In this document: positions 51,533 to 57,757 of the stretch, in pieces | Layout: each line of letters begins with the position of its first letter | Numbering within the stretch: the stretch's first letter is position 1 | Origin: Flavobacteriales bacterium | Lineage (GTDB): Bacteria; Bacteroidota; Bacteroidia; Flavobacteriales_D; Crocinitomicaceae | Length of the DNA stretch: 57,757 nucleotides | NCBI GenBank assembly: GCA_013373595.1 | Contig: JABXHO010000011.1 | Span: 1 to 57,757, forward strand | Reading direction: 5' to 3' | Position numbers and translations under genes: made by a program | Notes under the pieces: model-generated | Databases searched by the model: none | What the model was told of the DNA's origin: nothing | The model's input: the letters and a program-made list of their open reading frames with translations, nothing else

Positions 51533-52587
51533 GTGAGGACGCAAAAATTGGTTTTTTCGAAAAATACCTGACTGTTTGGGTACTCATTTGCATCGTTACA
51601 GGAATTGGAGTAGGGTATCTAGCCGGAGACACGATTACAGTCTTAAGTGATTGGAACATGGAAACGGTGAACGTACCTGTAGCCATTTTGGTGTGGTTGA
51701 TGATTTATCCGATGATGGTTCAAATCGATTTTTCATCGTTGAAATATGTCTCGCGAAATTGGAAGGGATTGGGGTTAACGGTAGTAGTAAACTGGTTGAT
51801 CAAACCGTTCACAATGGCCTTATTCGCGTACATCTTCTTCTATTACATCTATGGCGCATGGGTTTCACCAGAGGATGCAGAGCAGTATTTAGCAGGAGCA
51901 ATTTTACTTGGGGCAGCACCGTGTACGGCAATGGTATTTGTATGGTCGTACCTAACAAAAGGAGATGCCAACTATACCTTGGTTCAGGTTTCTTTAAACG
52001 ATTTGATCCTATTGGTGGCATTTGTACCGATTGTGGGAGTACTTTTTTCCTGGTTTGATATCCGTTTTTTAAGTGGAAGCGGCGAAGTAATTGGAATTCC
52101 GTACAAAACCTTGATTACCTCGGTAATCGTGTTTGTGGTGATTCCCTTACTCGCAGGATATCTTACGAATCGTCTTCTCATCAAAAGTAAAGGCAAAGAG
52201 TGGTTTGAAAATCAATTTTTAAAACGATTGAAACCGATTTCGATTGCGGCTTTACTGCTCACGCTCGTTCTCATTTTTGCGTTTCAGGGACAAAAAATAG
52301 TGGATAATCCAATAGCGATTTTATTGATTGCTGTTCCCTTAACTCTACAAACCTACTTTATTTTCTTCATTAGCTGGTTTGCAGGACGATTTTTGAAGTT
52401 AAAGCATAATGTTTGTGCTCCTTCGGCGATGATTGGCGCCAGTAACTTTTTTGAGTTAGCGGTAGCCGTAGCCATATCGATATTTGGATTGAACTCTGGA
52501 GCATCATTAGCAACCGTAGTTGGAGTGCTGATTGAGGTACCCGTAATGCTTTCATTGGTTGCTCTGGCAAATCGTTGGAGGTATTAA
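51529..52587 (+). CDS. acr3: Acr3-type arsenite efflux permease
   Basis: A 352-residue membrane carrier of the Acr3 (ArsB-analogue) family that exports arsenite with the proton gradient. About ten helices are visible. The functional Cys lies in LLGAAPCTAMVFVWS (about 126-140), and LIYPMMVQIDFSSLKY near 66-81 is also family-typical. Length is normal. It follows the ArsC-like gene with a four-base overlap, and a terminator at 52607 ends the operon. Confidence 0.95.
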   Translation: MSEDAKIGFFEKYLTVWVLICIVTGIGVGYLAGDTITVLSDWNMETVNVPVAILVWLMIYPMMVQIDFSSLKYVSRNWKGLGLTVVVNWLIKPFTMALFAYIFFYYIYGAWVSPEDAEQYLAGAILLGAAPCTAMVFVWSYLTKGDANYTLVQVSLNDLILLVAFVPIVGVLFSWFDIRFLSGSGEVIGIPYKTLITSVIVFVVIPLLAGYLTNRLLIKSKGKEWFENQFLKRLKPISIAALLLTLVLIFAFQGQKIVDNPIAILLIAVPLTLQTYFIFFISWFAGRFLKLKHNVCAPSAMIGASNFFELAVAVAISIFGLNSGASLATVVGVLIEVPVMLSLVALANRWRY

Positions 52588-52606
52588 TGCACACAAGCGA
52601 ATGTGA

Positions 52607-52642
52607 AAAAGGGCAACACGTTAATGGAATAGTTGCCCTTTT
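52607..52642 (+). terminator. Intrinsic terminator of the ars operon
   Basis: AAAAGGGCAAC (52607-52617) pairs with GTTGCCCTTTT (52632-52642), followed by ATACAAG. It lies 20 bases after acr3. Confidence 0.85.
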
Positions 52643-52655
52643 ATACAAGAGAAAT

Positions 52656-53222
52656 ATGGATGCAATGAACACAATACTTGTGAAGAACATGGTTTGTTCT
52701 AGATGTGTCATGGTGGTGAATCAGTTGCTACAAGAAATTGGAGTGAAAGACTTTCAAGTCGACTTGGGGCGCGTAGTATTCGACTCTCCATTGACAGCCG
52801 ATCAAAGAATTACGTTTCAACATAAATTGGAGGAGGTAGGTTTTGAAATCTTGACTTCGGAGGAAGATCAAACCATTGAACGAATCAAAGCATTGCTAAG
52901 AAAGCAAGTCGAGAACGTTAATAGACCCAATGATGTAGGGTTGAAAGAGCTCATCTCAAGAGAATTCCCCAAAAACTACAAGCAGTTAAGTACACTGTTT
53001 TCGGAATCCGAAGGAAAAACGATGGAGCGCTATTTCATCGAACTGAAAATTGAGAAGGTAAAGGAGTACATCAAGTACGAAAAACTATCCATCTCTGAAA
53101 TCTCCTATGAGTTGGGGTATAGCTCTCCGCAGCATTTATCGAAACAATTCAAACAAATAACAGGAATGACGACTTCTGCATTTCGCAAGACTGGAGATCG
53201 AAAAAAATTAGATAATTTATAG
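52656..53222 (+). CDS. HMA-AraC fusion transcriptional regulator
   Basis: This 188-residue regulator joins two parts. The N-terminus is a heavy-metal-associated (HMA) domain of ferredoxin-like type with a CxxC metal pair in LVKNMVCSRCVMVVNQLLQ (about 9-27), where the usual GMTC reads NMVC. The C-terminal half is an AraC-type double helix-turn-helix: SISEISYELGYSSPQHLSKQF and GMTTSAFRKTG. Such proteins accompany CopA in Bacteroidota and are likely copper sensors. It starts at ATG 52656 or 52665, behind the ars terminator, 56 bases before copA. Confidence 0.88.
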   Translation: MDAMNTILVKNMVCSRCVMVVNQLLQEIGVKDFQVDLGRVVFDSPLTADQRITFQHKLEEVGFEILTSEEDQTIERIKALLRKQVENVNRPNDVGLKELISREFPKNYKQLSTLFSESEGKTMERYFIELKIEKVKEYIKYEKLSISEISYELGYSSPQHLSKQFKQITGMTTSAFRKTGDRKKLDNL

Positions 53223-53278
53223 CGAAAATAGTGCACAAGTTTCGATAAAAAACTTTAGACCTTCGCAATAAAAAGACA

Positions 53279-55762
53279 ATGCAACATACATATAGAATAT
53301 CAGGAATGACTTGCAATGGCTGTAGAAGCCATGTTGAGGAAACACTCGCAGGTCATGAAGCGATCGACAAAGTAAATGTTGACCTGGAAGAAGGAAAAGC
53401 GACAATTAACTTTTCGCATCATGTCGATTTAGATGAATTGAAATCTCTCTTCGAAGGATCGAATTATATGATTCACTCATTAGATGAAGATGTAAAGGAA
53501 AAAGCAAAACCAAAGGCGGCGAAAGGAACAAAATTTTATTGTCCGATGCATTGCGAGGGAGATAAAACGTACGACGAACCAGGAGATTGTCCTGTTTGTG
53601 GAATGGACCTTGTTCCTGAGGCTACTGTCAGTTCTTCATCCGAGGGAAAGTTTACCTGCCCAATGCATCCTGAGGTTGTGAAAGATGAAATGGGGGCTTG
53701 TCCCAAATGTGGAATGGATCTCGTTCCTGTGGAAGCGAATGAAAGTGCCGAGGAAAAGCAATACAAAGCACTATTGAAGAAATTCTGGGTCGCCGTAGGA
53801 TTTACATTGCCGATTTTCATCATCGCGATGTCTGATATGATTCCCAACAATCCACTTCGGAAACTGATGGATATGAAGTATTGGAATTGGGTGCAAATGG
53901 TCTTGTCACTTCCCGTTGTGTTTTATGCCACGTGGATGTTCTTCAAACGTGCGTATAGCTCAATCGTAAGAAGAAGCCTCAACATGTTTACTTTGATCGG
54001 AATTGGTTCGGGAGCGGCTTGGATATTTAGTTTTGGCGCAATTCTTTTTCCTTCAATCTTTCCAGAAGATTTTAAAACAGACGCAGGAACTGTTCATGTA
54101 TATTTCGAAGCATCAACGGTTATTTTGACCTTGGTCTTATTGGGGCAACTACTGGAGGCGAAAGCACACAGTAAAACGAACAATGCGGTTAAAGAATTAC
54201 TGAAGCTAGCGCCGAATAAAGCTACACGAATTGTTGATGGTGAGGAAGAAGAGATTTCAATTGATGAAATTGAAGTAGGGGATAAACTTCGTGTGAAGCC
54301 AGGTGATAAAATTCCTGTTGATGGAAAAATCGTTCAGGGAGAAAGTTCTGTCGATGAATCCATGATTACGGGAGAGCCTATTCCTGTAGATAAAGCAGAA
54401 GGAGATGAGGTAACTTCGGGAACCATCAACGGGAATCAGTCATTTGTGATGACCGCAGAGAAAATTGGTTCCGACACCTTGCTTTCGCAGATCATTCATA
54501 TGGTAAACGATGCCAGTAGAAGCAGGGCGCCCATTCAGAAATTGGCGGATAAAATTTCGAGCTATTTTGTTCCTACGGTTATTGGCGTATCGATCGTTAC
54601 GTTCATTCTTTGGTACATTTTTGGACCTGCTCCTGAACTCGTTTTTGCTTTCGTGAATGCCATTGCAGTGTTGATTATTGCGTGTCCATGTGCACTTGGA
54701 TTGGCTACTCCAATGTCTGTTATGGTGGGAGTTGGAAAAGGGGCGCAGGAAGGTGTACTGATTAAAAATGCCGAGGCACTTGAGAAAATGAATAAGGTCG
54801 ATGTGCTCATTATTGATAAAACGGGAACAGTTACGGAAGGTAAACCATCTGTGGAAAGAATTCATTCATTTACGGATGAAACAGAAGACCAATTGGCGCA
54901 GTTAGTAGCGTCCGCGAACAACCAAAGTGAACATCCCTTAGCGGATGCAACGGTGGAGTTTGCCAAAAGCAAAAAGCTGGAATTGTTCAAGGTAGAAGAC
55001 TTCAGTTCGATTACAGGGAAAGGCGTTGAAGCGAAGGTGGATGGAAAAAACGTATGTGTTGGAAACGAAAAGTTGATGGAGTCGAAAGGAATTAAACTTT
55101 CCGATGAGGTAAAATCGAAGTCTAATGAGGTGAAATCAAAAGGGAAGACGGTGCCGTACATTGCCGTTGGAGGTGAAGTTGTCGGGTTTGTGGTGATTTC
55201 AGATGCCATCAAACAATCCAGTAAAAAAGCGATTCATGAACTTCAGCAAAAGGGAATTGAAGTGATCATGATGACGGGGGATAATGAACACACCGCAAAA
55301 GCGGTTGCAGAAGAACTCGAATTGGACAATTTTGTGGCAGATTGTTTGCCCGAAGACAAATTAAACAAGGTGAAAGCCTTGCAAGAAAAGGGAAGGTTTG
55401 TGGCAATGGCGGGTGATGGAATCAATGATGCACCAGCGCTAGCGCTAGCCAATGTGGGAATTTCAATGGGAACCGGAACCGATGTGGCCATTGAAAGCTC
55501 TGAAATTACGTTAGTAAAAGGCGACCTCCACGGAATTGTAAAAGCCAGAAACTTGAGTCATAAAGTGATGCGCAATATCAAACAAAACCTCCTGTTTGCC
55601 CTTGGGTACAATACTTTGGGGATTCCCATCGCTGCTGGACTGCTTTATCCGATATTCGGAACATTGCTGTCTCCCATGATTGCCGCTTTGGCCATGAGCT
55701 TTAGCTCGGTGTCGGTGATTGGAAATGCCTTGCGCCTGAGAGCACAGAGTATTGATGACTAA
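53279..55762 (+). CDS. copA: Copper-translocating P-type ATPase CopA
   Basis: An 827-residue P1B ATPase exporting Cu(I). The N-terminus has an HMA domain ([14 protein letters not shown], about 8-21) and two heavy-metal-binding Cys modules, each FxCPMH followed by CPxCGMDLVP (about 83-110 and 123-149). The core is complete: TGEP (about 363), the CPC ion site [12 protein letters not shown] (about 463-474), the phosphorylated Asp in DKTGTVTEG (about 513), SEHPLADA and [10 protein letters not shown] near 711. It lies next to the HMA-AraC regulator, its likely controller. Confidence 0.97.
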   Translation: MQHTYRISGMTCNGCRSHVEETLAGHEAIDKVNVDLEEGKATINFSHHVDLDELKSLFEGSNYMIHSLDEDVKEKAKPKAAKGTKFYCPMHCEGDKTYDEPGDCPVCGMDLVPEATVSSSSEGKFTCPMHPEVVKDEMGACPKCGMDLVPVEANESAEEKQYKALLKKFWVAVGFTLPIFIIAMSDMIPNNPLRKLMDMKYWNWVQMVLSLPVVFYATWMFFKRAYSSIVRRSLNMFTLIGIGSGAAWIFSFGAILFPSIFPEDFKTDAGTVHVYFEASTVILTLVLLGQLLEAKAHSKTNNAVKELLKLAPNKATRIVDGEEEEISIDEIEVGDKLRVKPGDKIPVDGKIVQGESSVDESMITGEPIPVDKAEGDEVTSGTINGNQSFVMTAEKIGSDTLLSQIIHMVNDASRSRAPIQKLADKISSYFVPTVIGVSIVTFILWYIFGPAPELVFAFVNAIAVLIIACPCALGLATPMSVMVGVGKGAQEGVLIKNAEALEKMNKVDVLIIDKTGTVTEGKPSVERIHSFTDETEDQLAQLVASANNQSEHPLADATVEFAKSKKLELFKVEDFSSITGKGVEAKVDGKNVCVGNEKLMESKGIKLSDEVKSKSNEVKSKGKTVPYIAVGGEVVGFVVISDAIKQSSKKAIHELQQKGIEVIMMTGDNEHTAKAVAEELELDNFVADCLPEDKLNKVKALQEKGRFVAMAGDGINDAPALALANVGISMGTGTDVAIESSEITLVKGDLHGIVKARNLSHKVMRNIKQNLLFALGYNTLGIPIAAGLLYPIFGTLLSPMIAALAMSFSSVSVIGNALRLRAQSIDD

Positions 55763-55850
55763 AATTCACAACAAAGAATTGAAGATAAAAAAGGTGCTTG
55801 CTTTCTCTCAGTGGATGTCTATTTGAGTCGAAAACTGATAGTTTAAGCAA

Positions 55851-55970
55851 TTACTGTTTTCTCTTTTGCCTCGATCGGATGACAACAACAGAAATAATAA
55901 ATACTGGAATGATAACCAAAAATGCCAATACGGCTACTGACGCGTTGAGTGCTGATGATGCTAAAAACAT
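55851..55970 (-). CDS. Small single-helix membrane protein, 39 residues
   Basis: An ATG at 55970 opens a 39-codon frame on the minus strand. It reads ASSALNASVAVLAFLVIIPV, continuing into IISVVVIRSRQKRKQ. This is one hydrophobic helix with a basic cytosolic tail, a layout typical of genuine small membrane proteins. It lies in the 335-base gap behind copA and converges with it. I do not recognise a family. Its link to copper is only by position. Confidence 0.5.
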   Translation of the reverse strand: MFLASSALNASVAVLAFLVIIPVFIISVVVIRSRQKRKQ

Positions 55971-56097
55971 AACGTATTATTTTACTTGTTATACGTGATG
56001 AATTTACCAAAGAATTCCACCTCAAATACTGATTTAGAAACAGGGTTAAAAGTGATTCTCCTCACAAAAAAATATGACGTGGAACAGCTGTTTAGCT

Positions 56098-56490
56098 TTA
56101 ATGACTCATTAATCCAGCTTTTTCCGCATTTTGGTGGAGAATTAACTCTCTATGGTTAAGTCCCCATTCAACCATCTTGTCCAAAACATCCATGATTTTT
56201 TTGCCTGAGCCCGACAAACCGTATTCGATTAGAACAGGCGTGGTATTGTGAACTGTGCGAACAACCACACCATTCAATTCTAGTTCTCTTAACTCCTTAC
56301 TGAGCATTCTTGGTGAGATCTTTGGAATCTGCTTCTGTATTTCCGAAAACCGTTGCCTTTCCTTCAGCATTGTCGCGATAATGGGCAATTTCCATTTACC
56401 ACTGATAACGTTGAGTGTATCATTTACGGCCAAAATATAGCTGACATTACATTTTTTAACCTCTGGATATGTTGTAATTATTTCTGACAT
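56098..56490 (-). CDS. HxlR-family transcriptional regulator
   Basis: A 130-residue winged helix-turn-helix regulator of the HxlR type: SGKWKLPIIATMLKERQRFSEI split around 30-51, then KISPRMLSKELRELELNGVV. A Cys (Cys14) in KKCNVSYILAV lies where redox- or quinone-sensing members have one. It is divergent from the NmrA-like gene and probably controls it through the palindromes at 56523-56550, a common arrangement for quinone reductase genes. Confidence 0.9.
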   Translation of the reverse strand: MSEIITTYPEVKKCNVSYILAVNDTLNVISGKWKLPIIATMLKERQRFSEIQKQIPKISPRMLSKELRELELNGVVVRTVHNTTPVLIEYGLSGSGKKIMDVLDKMVEWGLNHRELILHQNAEKAGLMSH

Positions 56491-56522
56491 TCTAAAAAAT
56501 AAATGAATTACTATACAATAGT

Positions 56523-56550
56523 ATACTAGTATTAAATAAGTAATTACTTA
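56523..56550. promoter_or_regulatory. Palindromes in the hxlR/nmrA intergenic region
   Basis: ATACTAGTAT (56523-56532) and TAAGTAATTACTTA (56537-56550) are perfect palindromes between divergent genes. They are candidate HxlR operators. Confidence 0.55.
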
Positions 56551-56570
56551 CTAAAGTATATCGTATTATT

Positions 56571-56578
56571 TAGATTTG
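56571..56578 (+). promoter_or_regulatory. Promoter -7 box of the NmrA-like gene
   Basis: TAGATTTG matches TAnnTTTG, 17 bases upstream of the ATG at 56596. Confidence 0.65.
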
Positions 56579-56595
56579 CAAGAAAAATAAATCAA

Positions 56596-57483
56596 ATGGA
56601 TACAACTTTAATAACAGGAGCAACGGGTAGTCTCGGAGGTTCTGTGGCAAGAATGCTTAACGAGAAAAAGGAAAATTCGAATATCGCTGTTTTGGTTAGA
56701 GATGTCAATGCAGACAAAGCGAAAGAACTAGAAGCACTTGGCTTTGAATTGAGACAAGGGGATTATGACGATAGAGCGTCCTTGGTAAGTGCATTTCAGA
56801 ATGTTTCGCAATTGTATTTTGTCTCTGGTAGTGACATTGCAAACAGAACGAAGCAACATGAGAATGTGGTGAGTGCGGCAAAGGAAGCAAATGTTGGTCA
56901 TGTCTTTTACACGGGAGTAAGTATGAATGATATTGACACCAATTCTTCCTTATACTTTTCATTGAAAGTCCATGAATTAACGGAGAAGTGGATTAAAGAA
57001 TCAGGATTAAAATACACGTTCTTACGTCACAACTTGTACGCAGAAGTGATTCCAATGTTTTTGGGAAGCAAAGAGCAGATCGTACAAAGCAAGATGGTTT
57101 ACCTTCCAACTGAAAATGGAAGAACAGCTTTCGTTCCACGCGTGGATTTAGCAGAGGCGGGCGCAAATATTCTAGCTAATCCTACTGCATTTGTAAACAA
57201 ATCTGTAGAGCTAAACGGAGCGGAGAAGGTAACATTTGAAGAAGTAGCCAACTATCTATCGGATATTACAGGAGAGTCAATTGCATATGTTTCACCTGAA
57301 ATCGCTGAATTTGAAAAAGTAATGACTGAAAACAAAGTTCCCGCTGAATACATCGGTATGATGTCAGCCTTTGGTGAAGGTATTGCGAATCAAGTTTTTG
57401 ATACTCCAAGTTCTCAACTTGAGGATATTTTAGGCCGAAAAAATCAATCCGTTAAAGACTTTTTAGCAGAAGTTTACGGTTAA
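56596..57483 (+). CDS. NmrA-like NAD(P)-binding oxidoreductase (QorB-like)
   Basis: A 295-residue atypical SDR of the NmrA/HSCARG group, as in the quinone reductase QorB. The cofactor loop is LITGATGSLGGSVARML (about 5-21), with NIAVLVRDVNADKAKELEALG and RQGDYDD. The usual catalytic Tyr-Lys pair is not evident, as in this group. It probably reduces quinones or senses the NADP(H) ratio. It is divergent from the HxlR gene and ended by a terminator at 57541. Confidence 0.88.
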   Translation: MDTTLITGATGSLGGSVARMLNEKKENSNIAVLVRDVNADKAKELEALGFELRQGDYDDRASLVSAFQNVSQLYFVSGSDIANRTKQHENVVSAAKEANVGHVFYTGVSMNDIDTNSSLYFSLKVHELTEKWIKESGLKYTFLRHNLYAEVIPMFLGSKEQIVQSKMVYLPTENGRTAFVPRVDLAEAGANILANPTAFVNKSVELNGAEKVTFEEVANYLSDITGESIAYVSPEIAEFEKVMTENKVPAEYIGMMSAFGEGIANQVFDTPSSQLEDILGRKNQSVKDFLAEVYG

Positions 57484-57540
57484 ACGATAACCAGACAAAA
57501 GCAGTTTACTTCGAACCTTCCTTTTAAAATTAAACCATAT

Positions 57541-57574
57541 AAAAGCCTTGAATTGTTAATGATTCAAGGCTTTT
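57541..57574 (+). terminator. Intrinsic terminator of the NmrA-like gene
   Basis: AAAAGCCTTGAA (57541-57552) pairs with TTCAAGGCTTTT (57563-57574). Confidence 0.85.
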
Positions 57575-57607
57575 GCATTTCATTAAACTTAGATATTCTA
57601 TTCGATT

Positions 57608-57666
57608 TTTGGGCGTACGACGCTCCGAAATAATTATTTATTTCAGCGTAAACTGCTCGTCCCAAA
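57608..57666. other. Long imperfect hairpin of unknown role
   Basis: TTTGGG pairs with CCCAAA at the ends. Inside, ACGCT-cc-GAAATAA pairs with TTATTTC-AGCGT around a TTAT loop, leaving only a two-base bulge. It lies between the terminators of the NmrA-like gene and tRNA-His. Confidence 0.4.
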
Positions 57667-57696
57667 TGTTTTAGAAGTATTAAAATCAAGGCATAA

Positions 57697-57728
57697 AAAA
57701 AGAGTCAACTCTTTTGAATTGACTCTTT
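57697..57728 (-). terminator. Intrinsic terminator of tRNA-His
   Basis: On the minus strand AAAGAGTCAA pairs with TTGACTCTTT, followed by a T-run, beginning at the last base of the encoded CCA. Confidence 0.8.
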
Positions 57729-57757
57729 GGGGTGGAAGATGGGGCTCGAACCCACGA
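57728..57757 (-). tRNA. tRNA-His, 3' part only (window edge)
   Basis: The minus strand reads a T-arm with TTCGAGC loop (GTGGG/CCCAT stem), then the acceptor strand CTTCCAC, a C at position 73 and an encoded CCA. C73 is the tRNA-His discriminator that pairs with the extra G-1, and the arm closely resembles bacterial tRNA-His. The anticodon lies outside the window, so the identity rests on the discriminator and acceptor. Confidence 0.8.

Noticed and set aside
55798-55998. Plus-strand 66-codon frame behind copA
   Set aside because: It has no protein-like features, while the opposite strand holds a convincing single-helix membrane peptide.
57600-57757. Integrated element at tRNA-His
   Set aside because: The tRNA is a frequent integration site, but no integrase, attachment repeat or phage gene is seen in this window.

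Overview
The window is a contiguous piece of an AT-rich chromosome from the phylum Bacteroidota, most likely a flavobacterium of the Fluviicola/Crocinitomicaceae type. The evidence is gene content: PorX, a PpiC/SurA isomerase series beside guaB and MoxR, a tsaE-ald pair, DUF3667, DUF2452 and an HMA-AraC regulator beside CopA. In addition, at least ten start regions carry the Bacteroidota -7 promoter box TAnnTTTG. I see no prophage, insertion sequence or CRISPR array. Most of the window is ordinary housekeeping sequence with small accessory patches.

Layout. Bases 1-1450 hold a thioesterase and a LOV-like PAS gene behind a class I cobalamin riboswitch. Ffh follows, then a small-peptide patch (3100-4010) with a repeat element and a frame-broken double-glycine peptide, and a Trk/Ktr potassium channel. 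Bases 5570-12200 carry small cytosolic and membrane genes, EF-P, and a 170-base inverted-repeat element that looks like a structured RNA. Bases 12300-13830 are a TetR gene and a hydrolase, each preceded by the same operator. Bases 13837-23042 run on the minus strand: MscS, an AI-2E family transporter, MoxR, three periplasmic foldase genes and guaB. Bases 23195-28850 hold an HD phosphohydrolase divergent from porX, then tsaE, ald and a nuclease-like ORF. A hicAB module sits at 28856-29436.

Bases 29700-36240 contain lipoproteins, a methyltransferase, prfC, DUF1295 and DUF2797. Bases 36384-41190 contain a TetR-controlled epimerase, two fatty-acid desaturases and a prohibitin homologue between them. 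Bases 41233-49865 contain PhnA, a phosphoesterase, malate:quinone oxidoreductase, a RimK-type peptide-modification cluster and an acyltransferase.

The clearest accessory module is the metal-resistance block at 49977-55970: arsR, DUF6428, an ArsC-like phosphatase, the Acr3 arsenite pump, then an HMA-AraC regulator and the copper ATPase CopA, with a small unannotated membrane peptide behind it. The window ends with a divergent HxlR/NmrA pair and the 3' part of a minus-strand tRNA-His.

The best candidates for undescribed biology are the cobalamin riboswitch in front of the PAS gene, the frame-broken double-glycine peptide, the structured element at 9150-9322, and the Cys-rich tails shared by ArsR and DUF6428. 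All of these are sequence-based inferences; none has been tested by a search or an experiment.
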